Numbered from the stretch's first letter, positions 1 through 8,679 are shown. The stretch is DNA of 57,942 nucleotides from Fibrobacter succinogenes (GCA_902768325.1 CACXKY010000005.1:1-57942); one strand, 5' to 3'. Notes: generated by a model not told the origin, from the sequence alone. Translations and numbers: made by a program.

Positions 1-2
1 AC

Positions 3-50
3 GACCCGAAGGTCAAGGCTGCTTCCAAGAAATTCGCTGCTGATAAGTAA
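3..50 (+). CDS. C-terminal end of an unidentified protein (partial)
   Basis: An open frame enters from the left edge and stops at a TAA at 48-50. It encodes a Lys/Ala-rich tail, DPKVKAASKKFAADK. A strong terminator hairpin follows 15 nt later, which supports this being the real 3' end of a gene. Too little is present to name the protein. Confidence 0.6.
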   Translation, partial: DPKVKAASKKFAADK

Positions 51-65
51 AACTCCTTAATGATT

Positions 66-101
66 TGAAAACGCTCCACTTCGGGTGGGGCGTTTTTTTA
101 T
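66..101. terminator. Rho-independent terminator
   Basis: Arms AAAACGC-TCCAC and GTGGG-GCGTTTT pair around a short TTCGG loop and run into a T tract. The hairpin ends the partial gene at the left edge. Because its A/T flanks are nearly symmetric and the T run touches the stop codon of the minus-strand lipoprotein, it may serve both strands. Confidence 0.8.
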
Positions 102-922
102 GGGACGGCGTAGCTGGGGTTACCGATGATATATTTAATAGTGAACATGCCGGTCGTGCTGTCGTCCGCTTGTATTTTGAACTGGATAGAAACCACTGAT
201 TTTAGGGCTTCGTCTATGGAAATGGTTTTGCCCCAGCCGGCCTGTCTCAAACTGTCTGTGCTGACGTAGACTTCTTTGTCAGAGGATTGCTTCGGAAGGA
301 TGACATAGGGGTGGTCATGATCGATGGCGGCTTCTGTCTCTTTATCGAGGACGAGTTCGAGAGTGATAGGAACATCGGACGTGTAGCAGATAAGGAGTAC
401 CCACATATTGGTTGCATCTACAGGAAGGGCTTTTGAACCGGCAAGGTTGAAGCCCACTCCGACATACGGCTTGTGGTCCATGGATCCTTGATTCAGGTTA
501 AAGGTGCCGCAAAATCCTCCGCATTCGTAAATAACCGGATCGAGGGAGTCATTGGTATATTCATTGCCGAGTGGGACCGGCCAGGTTATAGTGGAGAGTC
601 CCCCTTCTGCGGAATCGTTAAACATATACCATTCGGCTTCTGCGATACCTGTATGTATTGTGTATTCGCCCACGATGCCATCCCAATCGAAGCCCCTTGC
701 GTCCAAGACCAGCAACTCGGAACTGCTGGATTCGTTGATGGTATTGCTCGACTCGGCAGCGGAACTGCTGGAAGTGGGCGATTCGTTGGAGGATTCGGGC
801 AAAGCCGAAGAAGTCGTGATGGTATCGTCTTGTTCCGTAGAGGCAGAAGAGGAATTGTCATCACCGCAAGCCGCGAGGAAAATCGACAGACCCAAGAAAA
901 GAAACAGTCTTTTTGTTTTCAT
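98..922 (-). CDS. Exported Ser-rich lipoprotein, paralogue family A
   Basis: A 274-residue predicted lipoprotein. The signal peptide ends in a lipobox LAAC (Cys19), followed by a poly-Ser/Thr/Glu linker to about residue 70 and a globular C-terminal domain. That domain shares a pattern with the products at 7761-8660 and 6993-7700: a GG-x-S start, an ECGGFCGTFNLNQ-like stretch, then a KPYVGVGF strand and a late AGWGK motif. The three therefore look like one family, possibly a beta-sandwich surface domain; no catalytic motif is visible. The start is supported by GGGGAG upstream. Role unknown; likely on the outer membrane or cell surface. Confidence 0.75.
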   Translation of the reverse strand: MKTKRLFLFLGLSIFLAACGDDNSSSASTEQDDTITTSSALPESSNESPTSSSSAAESSNTINESSSSELLVLDARGFDWDGIVGEYTIHTGIAEAEWYMFNDSAEGGLSTITWPVPLGNEYTNDSLDPVIYECGGFCGTFNLNQGSMDHKPYVGVGFNLAGSKALPVDATNMWVLLICYTSDVPITLELVLDKETEAAIDHDHPYVILPKQSSDKEVYVSTDSLRQAGWGKTISIDEALKSVVSIQFKIQADDSTTGMFTIKYIIGNPSYAVP

Positions 923-978
923 ATCACGCTCCCCAAAAAGGTTCTTCCCTTAATATATATTAATTTTGCCATCTTTTC

Positions 979-986
979 TATATTTG
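979..986 (+). promoter_or_regulatory. TAnnTTTG box 5 nt before ahbC start
   Basis: TATATTTG lies 5 nt before the ATG at 992, with no Shine-Dalgarno sequence between. Read as a -10 element it would place the transcript start at or next to the start codon. No TTG-type -35 is seen 17 nt upstream. Confidence 0.55.
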
Positions 987-991
987 TGCCC

Positions 992-2164
992 ATGATCAGC
1001 ATTACCAAGCTCCTGATGGATACCCCGAACTACGGTGACCAGCTGCGTTACGAACCGCGCGCCCACGAATGCAAGAACGGTGTGGCACCCGGTCGCGGCC
1101 CTGTGGTGGTGTGGAACTGCACCAAGACCTGTAACCTGAGCTGTGTACATTGTTACGCCCGTTCCGAGGCCATCAAGTACCAGAACGAACTTTCTCACGA
1201 AGAGGGAATCGCCCTCATCGACCAGCTGGCCGATTTCAAGGTGCCGGTAATCCTTTTCAGCGGTGGCGAACCGCTCTTGCGTCCGGACTTCTTTGAACTT
1301 GCGAACTATGCGGCAAGCAAGGGAATCCGCCCGACCATCAGTACGAACGGCACTTGCATCACCGAAGATGTCGCCAAGAAACTCAAGGACATGGGCGTAG
1401 GCTACGTGGGCATCAGCTTGGACGGCTGCGAAGCGACGCACGACAAGTTCCGTGGCAAGGAGGGCGCCTACAGGCTTGCTCTCCGCGGTATCCGCAACTG
1501 CGTGGCGACCGGCCAGAAGGTGGGACTCCGCTTTACGATTACGCGCTATAACGTGCAGGACTTGAATGCGATTTTCGACTTGCTCGAAAGCGAGAATATT
1601 GACCGCGTGTGCTTCTATCACTTGGTTTACAGCGGGCGCGGTTCCGCGATGGTCGAAAACGACTTGAACCACGAAGAAAGCCGCAAGGCGATGGATTTGA
1701 TTATCGACCGTACGCTTGACTTCAAGAAGCGCGGTATCGACAAGGAAATCCTGACCGTCGACAACCATGCCGACGCCGTCTACCTGTATTTGCGCATGAA
1801 GCGCGAAGACCCGGCCCGTGCAGCTAAGGTGCTGGAACTTATCCAGCGTAACGGTGGCAACCGCAGCGGCATGGCGTTCGGCAACATCGACAGCATCGGG
1901 AACGTTCACCCCGACCAGTTCACGCAGTACATCACGCTCGGCAACGTGCGCGAGCGCAGCTTCGGCGAAATCTGGAGCGACGAATCCAACCCGATTATGG
2001 CGGGCCTCAAGAACCGCAAGTCGATTTTGAAGGGACGCTGCCCCAAGTGCGCCTACCTGAACCTTTGCAACGGTAACTTCCGCACCCGTGCCGAGGCCGT
2101 GACCGGCGACTTCTGGGAACAGGACCCGGCCTGCTACTTGACCGACGAGGAGATTAATGGATAA
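992..2164 (+). CDS. ahbC: AhbC-type radical SAM enzyme (12,18-didecarboxysiroheme deacetylase)
   Basis: A 390-residue radical SAM/SPASM protein. The [4Fe-4S] motif CNLSCVHC has Cys47, Cys51 and Cys54; a GGEPLL motif follows, and the C-terminus has a Cys-rich region (GRCPKCAYLNLC) for an auxiliary cluster. The N-terminal start MISITKLL, the phrase VVVWNCTKTC and the NVHPDQF segment fit AhbC. AhbC removes two acetate side chains from didecarboxysiroheme to give Fe-coproporphyrin III. AhbD, which makes heme b, is the main alternative. The directly following gene is the siroheme decarboxylase, which supports the pathway. An in-frame extension upstream of 992 overlaps the lipoprotein gene and has no conserved look, so I start at the ATG after the TATATTTG box. 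The stop codon lies inside an AT-rich repeat. Confidence 0.82.
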   Translation: MISITKLLMDTPNYGDQLRYEPRAHECKNGVAPGRGPVVVWNCTKTCNLSCVHCYARSEAIKYQNELSHEEGIALIDQLADFKVPVILFSGGEPLLRPDFFELANYAASKGIRPTISTNGTCITEDVAKKLKDMGVGYVGISLDGCEATHDKFRGKEGAYRLALRGIRNCVATGQKVGLRFTITRYNVQDLNAIFDLLESENIDRVCFYHLVYSGRGSAMVENDLNHEESRKAMDLIIDRTLDFKKRGIDKEILTVDNHADAVYLYLRMKREDPARAAKVLELIQRNGGNRSGMAFGNIDSIGNVHPDQFTQYITLGNVRERSFGEIWSDESNPIMAGLKNRKSILKGRCPKCAYLNLCNGNFRTRAEAVTGDFWEQDPACYLTDEEING

Positions 2165-2218
2165 TTGATAATGGATAATGGATGATGTGAAATCATCAAT
2201 TATCAATCATCAATCAAC
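2153..2218. repeat. AATTGATAATGGATAAT-type intergenic repeat
   Basis: Short units of the form (A)ATTGATAATGGAT are repeated and then appear inverted (ATCAATTATCAATCATCAATC). The last codons and stop of ahbC fall inside the array. Similar arrays sit at the stop codons of folA (49768-49817) and of the minus-strand radical SAM gene (34951-34974). Confidence 0.75.
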
Positions 2219-2244
2219 TTTTTACTCCTCACTTCACATTGAAT

Positions 2245-3300
2245 ATGACTGAACTTGAACAGCATCTTCTCTCTGTCATTCAGGATGCCTTCCCGCTGGA
2301 AGAGCGCCCGTACAAGGTGCTTGCGGACATGTTGAACGCACGGGGCGAGGCCGTCACGGAACTGGCGGTCTTTGAAGCGGTTGAGAACCTGCGCACTTCA
2401 GGCGTTATCCGCCGCATCGGTGGCGTGTACGATTCTAAGAAGTTGGGCTTTATTTCGCGACTCTGCGCGGGCAAGGTGCCGACGGTCGCGACTGGCGCTG
2501 CAGATGACTCCGCCCTCGACAAGTTCGCTGCTGCGGTGAACGTGGTCCCGGCCATTACGCATAACTACGTCCGCTCCCACGAATACAACGTGTGGTTTAC
2601 CGTCATCGCCGAGTCCGAAGATGAAATCCGCAAGGTTGTGGACGGCCTTTGCGCAAGCACGGACCTGCACGACGTGCATATTCTCTCCGCGACAAAGAAG
2701 TTCAAGATAAACACGGTGATGGGGGGCGCTGGCGCGCCAGTAGACAGTGGTGTCATCCTGAGCGGAGGGCGTAGCCCGAAGTCGAAGGATCCAGGCCCGA
2801 GGTCTACACAAATCCTCGCTTTGTCCTCTTCCGACCGCGCCCGCATTCGCATTGCCTGTACCGATATCCCGCACACGCTCACGCCTTTCAAGGACTGGGG
2901 TGTTTCTGACGAGGAACTCCGAGACGATCTCGCCCAAAAGAGAATGCGCCGCTTCGGGGCTATCCTCCGCCATCAAGACGCCGGTTTCGCGCACAATGCG
3001 ATGATATGTTTCAAGACCGATGCAGGCGACGTCATCCTGACCCCCGTAGGGGGGAAGGATCCAGTCCCGAATAAGCCAGCCGGCGCTGTCCTCGCACAAA
3101 AGCCCTACATTTCCCATTGCTACGAACGCCCCGCCTTTGAAGGTTTCCCGTACACGCTATATGCCATGATGCATGCGCAGTCCGCTGCCGAGCTCGAACA
3201 GCACATCAAGGAAGCCGCAGAGTCTATCGGTAATCCCGATTACGCTGTCCTCAATTCCGTACGCGAACTCAAGAAGACGAGCTTCGCCTTCTTCGTCTAA
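2245..3300 (+). CDS. ahbAB: Siroheme decarboxylase, AhbA-AhbB fusion
   Basis: A 351-residue fusion of two Lrp/AsnC-like siroheme decarboxylase halves, comparable to the NirDL type. The first half (about residues 1-155) has a winged helix and an ITHNYVRSHEYNVWFT motif. The second half (from about 190) repeats the winged helix and has ISHCYERP with a FPYTLYAMMH strand. AhbA and AhbB together decarboxylate siroheme to 12,18-didecarboxysiroheme, the AhbC substrate. The start is the ATG two codons after a TTG; no Shine-Dalgarno is obvious, and the leader is CA-rich. Two in-frame palindromic inserts are present, one in the linker (2752-2794) and one in the second domain (3031-3064). Confidence 0.85.
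   Translation: MTELEQHLLSVIQDAFPLEERPYKVLADMLNARGEAVTELAVFEAVENLRTSGVIRRIGGVYDSKKLGFISRLCAGKVPTVATGAADDSALDKFAAAVNVVPAITHNYVRSHEYNVWFTVIAESEDEIRKVVDGLCASTDLHDVHILSATKKFKINTVMGGAGAPVDSGVILSGGRSPKSKDPGPRSTQILALSSSDRARIRIACTDIPHTLTPFKDWGVSDEELRDDLAQKRMRRFGAILRHQDAGFAHNAMICFKTDAGDVILTPVGGKDPVPNKPAGAVLAQKPYISHCYERPAFEGFPYTLYAMMHAQSAAELEQHIKEAAESIGNPDYAVLNSVRELKKTSFAFFV
2752..2794 (+). repeat. Palindromic GTCATCCTGA...AAGGATCCAG element inside ahbAB
   Basis: The outer arms ATCCT and AGGAT pair, and an inner GGGC-gta-GCCC hairpin lies between them. The element is read in frame and adds about 14 residues (DSGVILSGGRSPKSKDPG) between the two decarboxylase halves. Confidence 0.8.
3031..3064 (+). repeat. 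Palindromic GTCATCCTGA...AAGGATCCAG element inside ahbAB
   Basis: It has the same ends as the element at 2752 but a different inner hairpin, CCCCC-gta-GGGGG. It is in frame and inserts about 11 residues between MICFKT and the conserved ISHCYERP region of the second decarboxylase domain. Confidence 0.8.
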
Positions 3301-3303
3301 AAA

Positions 3304-4116
3304 TCAATTCCAGGCCTGTAGGTAGATGCCCAGGCGGTGCCCCGTCTCGAACCCGAAAAGCGTTCCCTTGTGGATTTCGTAGTTGAGGCCGATACCGAGG
3401 GGGAGGCCGAACAGGTTGAAATACCGCGAGGCGTCGAAACCGATTTTCATGCCGCGGTACTTGTCCTTCATCTTGCTGTAAGGCTTTGCGAGGTTCTTGT
3501 TTTCGGATTCCTCGAAGCGGGCCTGGTAAAGGAAGGCTTCCGAGAGCCTCCATCCCGTATGGAGCGAATCGTTCCAGCCGAGTTGCCACACGAAAGACGC
3601 CTTGAATCCGATTTCGTCTCCGGGCTTGTAGTTGTCTTCTTCGATGGACGAGTTGTACCGCAATGACGTTCCTACGATGAGGTCGCGCGAAATGCGTAAG
3701 ATTGTGAACGGCTCCATGTTCATGCGGTGGAAGCGGTTCTGCTGCGAGCCGTCTCCCGGTGGCGTACGCCAGTTGAAGTTCAGTCCGAAGTTCGGGAGGA
3801 AAAAGAACTTTGCGCCGACGTAGCTTTCGTTAAATCCGTTCACGTGCAGGTTGCAGTAGTTGTGGATGTAGCCCTCGGTGGAGTATTCGTAGCTGTAGCT
3901 CAGGAACCGGTAAGAAAAATCGGTGTAGATGCTGAACGCCCTGATGGGGGCGTATTCTAGCGATACGGCCATGTCGCCGCTGTATACGTCGTCATCGAGT
4001 TCCGCGACTCCCAGGACTTGAATGCGCGTGGCCGGCGTTTCGACAGGGCGCAGCAGTTCCGCTCCCCATGCGACAAGGGGGCTCAGGGCAAATACGATCC
4101 AGGGCGCGATTCTCAT
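3304..4116 (-). CDS. Exported beta-barrel-like envelope protein
   Basis: A 270-residue protein with a Sec signal peptide (MRIAPWIVFALSPLVAWGAE). The rest is rich in alternating aromatic and polar residues, such as YVGAKFFFLPNFGLNFNW and VGTSLRYNSS, as in outer-membrane barrels, and it ends in aromatic YLQAWN. I place the start at the ATG at 4116 because it begins the signal peptide; an in-frame TTG at 4164 lies almost on the divergent gene. No family recognised. Its 3' end meets ahbAB tail to tail. Confidence 0.7.
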   Translation of the reverse strand: MRIAPWIVFALSPLVAWGAELLRPVETPATRIQVLGVAELDDDVYSGDMAVSLEYAPIRAFSIYTDFSYRFLSYSYEYSTEGYIHNYCNLHVNGFNESYVGAKFFFLPNFGLNFNWRTPPGDGSQQNRFHRMNMEPFTILRISRDLIVGTSLRYNSSIEEDNYKPGDEIGFKASFVWQLGWNDSLHTGWRLSEAFLYQARFEESENKNLAKPYSKMKDKYRGMKIGFDASRYFNLFGLPLGIGLNYEIHKGTLFGFETGHRLGIYLQAWN

Positions 4117-4176
4117 GTCGTCATAAATATATGAATTTCTGCGTAACTTTTTTATTATATTCAAAAAAGTGATAAT

Positions 4177-5412
4177 ATGAGAATTTGTCTGCCAAGATTC
4201 CTGGTCCTTGCGGCGCTCCTCCTGGGGGGCTGTTTTTGGGAAACTCCCGAAAGCGATCCGGACTACCTGATGCTCGACGATTCCCGTTACCCGTATGCGG
4301 GTCTCCCGCGCGTTGTCATCGAAACGGAAGATTTTAGGGAACTGCGAGACCGGGAGACGGAATTCAGTTCATACTTCCAGATATACGGGGATACGGTTCC
4401 CGAAACGGATGTCCTGAAACTGACCGTCCGTGGCCGTGGCAATTCCAGTTTCAAGATGCCCAAGTACGGCATGAAGCTGGAATTCGACGAGAAGGTTTCG
4501 CTGCTCGGTATGCCGAAAAACCGCGACTGGGCGCTGATAGCGAATTTCGGCGACAAGACGCACCTGCGCAATTACATGATGACGCGCCTTTCGGAATGGC
4601 TGGGCGCGAAGTTTACGCCCAAGATGCAGTTCGTGGAACTCTATTTGAACCGCAAGTACATGGGGCTTTACCTGCTCGCCGAAACGGTGAAGGTCGCCAA
4701 GAACCGCGTGAACATCGCGGAAAACGATTCGTCCTTCCTGTTCGAGAGGGAAGGCTCCAAGAAGCTCGACCCGCCCTACGTGACTTCGAATGGCGGAAAC
4801 TCCTTCCATATCAAGTCCCCCAAGAACCTTTCGGAATCATCGAAGAAGATGCTGCTGGACCACTTGAACGATGTCGAGCATTTCCTTTCCACGTTGATAT
4901 GGAACTCGGACAACCATATCGAGAAGTGGTTTGATTTGGACGATTACCTGCTCTATTACTGGGTTCAGGAATACTCGAAGAACGAAGATGGCAATTTTTC
5001 GCGAAGCATCTTCATGACGTGGGAGAAGGGGGGAACCATCCATTTTGGCCCGCTTTGGGATTTCGACCTTGCCTTCGGTAATGAATCGTATGAAGAAAAC
5101 CAGGGGCCGGACGACTGGTATATCCGCCGTTACCGCTGGAACCGGCTCATTTTCAAGGATTCGGTCGTTCAACACCGGGCCCGTTCGTATTGGAAAGATC
5201 ACCGCCGCGAATTCAAGGCGCTGATCGACAGCATCCCCGTATACGAAAAAATCATCCGGAAAGCAATCGATAACGAGTACCGACGCTGGCCAGTCCTTCA
5301 GAACAAGGAAAATTGGGCGCTCAAGGCCCCCTACGACACCTACCGGGAGGCGGTAGATGATATGAAAGATTGGATGAAAAAACGTTATAAATGGATTGAA
5401 GACAACCAATAA
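4177..5412 (+). CDS. CotH-family lipoprotein
   Basis: A 411-residue protein with a lipoprotein signal (LLGGC, Cys19) followed by a CotH domain. Typical CotH features are seen in order: GRGNSSFKMPKYGMKLEF near residue 90, PKNRDWALIANFGDKTHLRN near 112-129, a LYLNRKYMGLYLLAE strand and the WDFDLAFGN segment near 296. CotH proteins have a protein-kinase-like fold, and some phosphorylate secreted proteins; whether this one is active cannot be told here. A second CotH-like lipoprotein lies at 20000-22090. The 60 nt upstream is shared with the divergent barrel gene. Confidence 0.85.
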   Translation: MRICLPRFLVLAALLLGGCFWETPESDPDYLMLDDSRYPYAGLPRVVIETEDFRELRDRETEFSSYFQIYGDTVPETDVLKLTVRGRGNSSFKMPKYGMKLEFDEKVSLLGMPKNRDWALIANFGDKTHLRNYMMTRLSEWLGAKFTPKMQFVELYLNRKYMGLYLLAETVKVAKNRVNIAENDSSFLFEREGSKKLDPPYVTSNGGNSFHIKSPKNLSESSKKMLLDHLNDVEHFLSTLIWNSDNHIEKWFDLDDYLLYYWVQEYSKNEDGNFSRSIFMTWEKGGTIHFGPLWDFDLAFGNESYEENQGPDDWYIRRYRWNRLIFKDSVVQHRARSYWKDHRREFKALIDSIPVYEKIIRKAIDNEYRRWPVLQNKENWALKAPYDTYREAVDDMKDWMKKRYKWIEDNQ

Positions 5413-5461
5413 ACTTATTTTAATACTATTTTATGGATAGGTCTTTTTTAAGGATAATCCC

Positions 5462-6985
5462 ATGATTTGGAATCGTCTGTTCTTTTTTGTATTGATTGCC
5501 GTTTCGTTTGTTTTTTCACAGACGGCACAACCTGCGGCGGCGGAGTCCCTGAAGCCCGAACAAGCACAGCCGGCCAGTGCGTTGCAGCCGGCGGCGGAGG
5601 CTCAGCCCCAGGCGGCCAATACGATGCAGCAGGAGGCCCCAAAGCCCATCGGCACCGACAGCTCTGCGACGATTTCCGTGTTCATCAAGAGTTCCGAAGA
5701 TATCCGTGCCTTGCGTGACGACTTGAAAACCTTGCAGACCATGGCCGGTGGCTCCAATGCCGGGGTCGATTCCCTCTTGAAGCGTGCGAACTATATTGCC
5801 GAGATGAACGACCGATGCGCCTCCGTCTCGATCAACGAAGTCCTGGATACGACTTGCGGACACTTCTATGAAGTAGAACTACCCGCCTTCGAAAACAAGT
5901 ATATGGAATTGACTGGGGAAATCCGCCTGGGATCGATGCATATGGCCACGAACCTGCAGGAAAGAATCCACCAGTTGGCGAGCTGTACTGACGCCTTGAC
6001 GAGCATCATTGTCAGCCGCGACCAGCTGTTGCGCCTCCAGGGCAACATGTATTTGGAACCGATAAACTTCGAAGGTGATTTTGACGCCGAGTTCCGCTTT
6101 TCTCTCGGTTACGACCCGGCCAAGCTGAACCAGCAGCAGCGCCTCGCTAACCTCTGGATTGAAAAGTGCGGCGGGATTATCTTGCGCCAGACCGGCGAGG
6201 AATTCGCCCCGGTATTTATCGCGTCGCTCAAGGCGAAGAACGACTCCCTCAGAAAGGCCGGTTCCAACGTGAAACTCATGGTCAACAAGAAGGTCCTGGG
6301 AATCCGCGTCGATATGCGCCGCCCCATGAAGGGTGCGTACTATCTGAACGGCGTCAGCCTGTTCGAAAAGACTCTGTCCGCAGACAAGGGTTCTTCTATC
6401 TTGAGGTTCGATATCAAGAACAAGAAGGCTATCTTGAATCAGCCGGCCGACGCGAACATCGAAACGTTCAAGGGCCGCCAGACGTTCACCAAGCTCAAGA
6501 AGCCCGAAATGATTGGCCGCTGGGTTTGGGATTCCGAAAAGTTGCCGGAAGAAGTTGTCCAGGCAAGTCCGGATGAATCTGAAACGATGACGGCCGAAGA
6601 TTCCCTCGCGTTGAAGAACGATGCGGCGGAACTGGAACAGGCCTTGCAGGAAGAACGTGACCGCGTCGACGAGTTGAAAAAGCAGAAGGCTGCGGAAGAG
6701 GCGGCTGCTAAGGCTGCGGAAGGTGACGGTAAAAAGTCCGGAATCCACTGGATCCCGCTCGCGATTTCGGCGGCGGTGCTTGTGGGCGGTGCTGCCGTGG
6801 CTGTGCTCTTTGATAACAAGGCGAAGAGTGAAAAGGAGGACTTTGACGACGAACTCGCGCAGGGCGATGACAGTCAGTACTCCGAGCATAGCGACAATGC
6901 CAAGAAGTATCAGCGAAATCGATTGATTGGTATCGGTGCTGCGACACTGGGTGGCGTGGGTGTCGTGCTTTCTTTTGTATTCTGA
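5462..6985 (+). CDS. Exported coiled-coil protein with a C-terminal membrane segment
   Basis: A 507-residue protein. An N-terminal signal peptide ends near the sixth Ala/Gln residue after VFSQ and is followed by a Pro/Ala/Gln-rich stretch to about residue 60. A mostly helical region follows, with an Ala/Glu/Lys coiled coil near residues 385-420 (EERDRVDELKKQKAAEEAAA). One membrane helix (WIPLAISAAVLVGGAAVAVL) then precedes a charged loop, and a final hydrophobic GIGAATLGGVGVVLSFVF segment may be a second helix. No family recognised. It lies 49 nt after the CotH gene and 7 nt before the next lipoprotein, so it may be in one operon with them. Confidence 0.75.
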   Translation: MIWNRLFFFVLIAVSFVFSQTAQPAAAESLKPEQAQPASALQPAAEAQPQAANTMQQEAPKPIGTDSSATISVFIKSSEDIRALRDDLKTLQTMAGGSNAGVDSLLKRANYIAEMNDRCASVSINEVLDTTCGHFYEVELPAFENKYMELTGEIRLGSMHMATNLQERIHQLASCTDALTSIIVSRDQLLRLQGNMYLEPINFEGDFDAEFRFSLGYDPAKLNQQQRLANLWIEKCGGIILRQTGEEFAPVFIASLKAKNDSLRKAGSNVKLMVNKKVLGIRVDMRRPMKGAYYLNGVSLFEKTLSADKGSSILRFDIKNKKAILNQPADANIETFKGRQTFTKLKKPEMIGRWVWDSEKLPEEVVQASPDESETMTAEDSLALKNDAAELEQALQEERDRVDELKKQKAAEEAAAKAAEGDGKKSGIHWIPLAISAAVLVGGAAVAVLFDNKAKSEKEDFDDELAQGDDSQYSEHSDNAKKYQRNRLIGIGAATLGGVGVVLSFVF

Positions 6986-6992
6986 GGTAGGT

Positions 6993-7700
6993 ATGAAAAA
7001 GTTTATCCTCTATATCTCGATCCCGCTTATGTTGGCCATGTTGGCCTGTACGGATTACAGCGGAGAAATTGAAAGCGCTTACGACGAATTTAAGGAAACT
7101 GCTGGTAATGAGGTTAAAAATCCTTGTGGGGATGCCTTTTGGTGTTTTGAGCAAGGAAGTGCGTCTATTAATGGGGGCGTTTCTTGGTATTCTTATTCGG
7201 ATGCCTCTGATGGCGGTGAATCCAAATTTACATGGCAAGATGGAAGTTCTGAAGCAAATTTTGAAAGCTTAATTAAAGCGTATTCGACGATTGCTGGATC
7301 TTATCAGTTGGGTCCTAAAATTAAGCGAGGTAATGACTATATACTACCTTATTTAGCCATAGGCTTTGAATTTGATAACGTGCTTGACGCTACTCCATGG
7401 GGTGGCCTGTGTGTGTCCTATAAATCTACGACACCACTTAGGTTTATGGTGGCCTTTGTGGGTGAGGAAAATCATAACTATGATAGGCCAAGGTATATCT
7501 TACCTGAAACATTCTCCGCTTCTACTTTGAATTTGCCATGGAGTGAATTCAGCCTAGGAGGATGGTCAAAGAATCCGGTCGATATTAATCAGGCTTTAAC
7601 CATTGCGCAAAAAATAGAGTTCCAATTTGCTCGTCCCGATTCTGAAGAGAACGCTTCATTCGAACTTTTTTCTGTTGGCCCTCTTGGAACTTGCAAATAA
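6993..7700 (+). CDS. Lipoprotein, paralogue family A
   Basis: A 235-residue lipoprotein with lipobox MLAC (Cys19). The start at the ATG at 6993 is chosen because it begins the signal peptide and follows a GAGGTAGGT ribosome site. It lacks the Ser-rich linker of its two relatives but keeps the GGESKFTW start, the PYLAIGFEFD strand and the late GGWSKN motif. Its codons are more AT-rich than in the preceding gene, which may mean weaker expression or different ancestry. Function unknown. Confidence 0.7.
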   Translation: MKKFILYISIPLMLAMLACTDYSGEIESAYDEFKETAGNEVKNPCGDAFWCFEQGSASINGGVSWYSYSDASDGGESKFTWQDGSSEANFESLIKAYSTIAGSYQLGPKIKRGNDYILPYLAIGFEFDNVLDATPWGGLCVSYKSTTPLRFMVAFVGEENHNYDRPRYILPETFSASTLNLPWSEFSLGGWSKNPVDINQALTIAQKIEFQFARPDSEENASFELFSVGPLGTCK

Positions 7701-7714
7701 GCAATGTTTGTTAT

Positions 7715-7740
7715 GTCATCCTCGTGAAAGCGGGGATTTT
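7715..7740 (+). repeat. GTCATCC...GGGGAT palindrome that may act as a terminator
   Basis: ATCCTCG and CGGGGAT pair (one G-T) and are followed by T-rich sequence, so the element would terminate the gene ending at 7700. It is also a copy of the element that lies in frame inside cobA-hemD at 11835-11858. Confidence 0.65.
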
Positions 7741-7748
7741 TCTTTTTC

Positions 7749-7756
7749 TATCTTTG
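7749..7756 (+). promoter_or_regulatory. TAnnTTTG box 4 nt before lipoprotein start
   Basis: TATCTTTG is followed by AGCC and the ATG at 7761. The 23 nt at 7743-7765 are identical to 8662-8684 in front of hemA. Confidence 0.6.
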
Positions 7757-7760
7757 AGCC

Positions 7761-8660
7761 ATGCGTAAATTCTATTGTTTGGTTATCGCGGTTGCCTTGA
7801 TTGCCGGCTGTACAGATTCCTCGGATGGAAGCAGCAGTTCTATTACTGAGGTGGGTGATGCTCCCACGAATAGTTCTGTGGTTGATCTTTCTTCGAATAG
7901 TCTTTCTTCTTCAACCGAGTCTTCGGCAAGTATTTCTTCTTCATCGGTGCAGGAATCGTCGTCTTCTTACAGGAGGTGGATTACGAATCATCTTCTAGAT
8001 GAATTGATAGACTTCGATGTCCCTGTTTGTAGATATTTTTCATGGTATGGGTATGCTCACGATACGGTTGTTGTCGGGTGCAATAATGATATTCCGGAGG
8101 AATCTCGATATTGGTTCCCGGTAGATGACAATTTCGATGGCGGAAAATCTAAAGTGATTTTCCATGACGGCATGGAGTACACAAAAGAAAACTATGTATC
8201 GATTATTGAAACCTGTGAGGGTTTCTGTGCAAATTTTGTACTGAATCAGGATACTTTGCCATATAAACCCTATGTCGGTGCGGCGTTCTATGTCGCTGGA
8301 ACCGATGCTGATGGGCAACCTATTCTTGCTGATGTTTCTAGGGCAGGTGGGATTTGTATTACGTACACGAGTACGGCCTCAGCGGTCCTTGAACTTGGTT
8401 TCAATGATGAAATTGATGAAGCTATCGGTTACGATTACCCGTTCGTTTCCCTTCCGAAGAGTGAAACTGCTCAAGAAGTTTGCACTTCGTGGGCAGGCTT
8501 CAAACAGGCCGGTTGGGGCAAGGCCAAGGTCACGGGTGACGATGCGTCTTTAAATCTTTCGACAATCCGGTTCAAGATTCAACAGGCGGATAGTACGACT
8601 GGCTCGTTTAACGTAATTGCCGTCAGTGGCATCTCCTGTTGTGCCGAACCGCCACATTGA
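7761..8660 (+). CDS. Ser-rich exported lipoprotein, paralogue family A
   Basis: A 299-residue lipoprotein: lipobox IAGC (Cys17), a poly-Ser linker to about residue 75, then the family A domain. The domain has the GGKSKVIF start, ETCEGFCANFVLNQDT, KPYVGAAFYVAG and QAGWGKAKV. It matches the product at 98-922 closely in order and spacing, including the CxGFC pair. It has its own TATCTTTG box and no Shine-Dalgarno, so it is probably transcribed without a leader. It stops 19 nt before hemA but the two have separate boxes. Confidence 0.75.
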   Translation: MRKFYCLVIAVALIAGCTDSSDGSSSSITEVGDAPTNSSVVDLSSNSLSSSTESSASISSSSVQESSSSYRRWITNHLLDELIDFDVPVCRYFSWYGYAHDTVVVGCNNDIPEESRYWFPVDDNFDGGKSKVIFHDGMEYTKENYVSIIETCEGFCANFVLNQDTLPYKPYVGAAFYVAGTDADGQPILADVSRAGGICITYTSTASAVLELGFNDEIDEAIGYDYPFVSLPKSETAQEVCTSWAGFKQAGWGKAKVTGDDASLNLSTIRFKIQQADSTTGSFNVIAVSGISCCAEPPH

Positions 8661-8667
8661 TTTTTTC

Positions 8668-8675
8668 TATCTTTG
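8668..8675 (+). promoter_or_regulatory. TAnnTTTG box 4 nt before hemA start
   Basis: TATCTTTG, then AGCC, then the hemA ATG at 8680. The last T of the presumed -10 hexamer lies 6 nt before the A of ATG, the usual distance to a transcript start. Confidence 0.6.
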
Positions 8676-8679
8676 AGCC

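Noticed and set aside
473..991. Longer N-terminus of ahbC starting at 473
   Set aside because: It would add 173 residues antisense to a lipoprotein gene; the family N-terminus begins at 992.
950..2206. A 418-residue open frame antisense to ahbC
   Set aside because: The sense strand is a clear radical SAM enzyme; the antisense frame has no motif and its N-terminus lies in repeat sequence.
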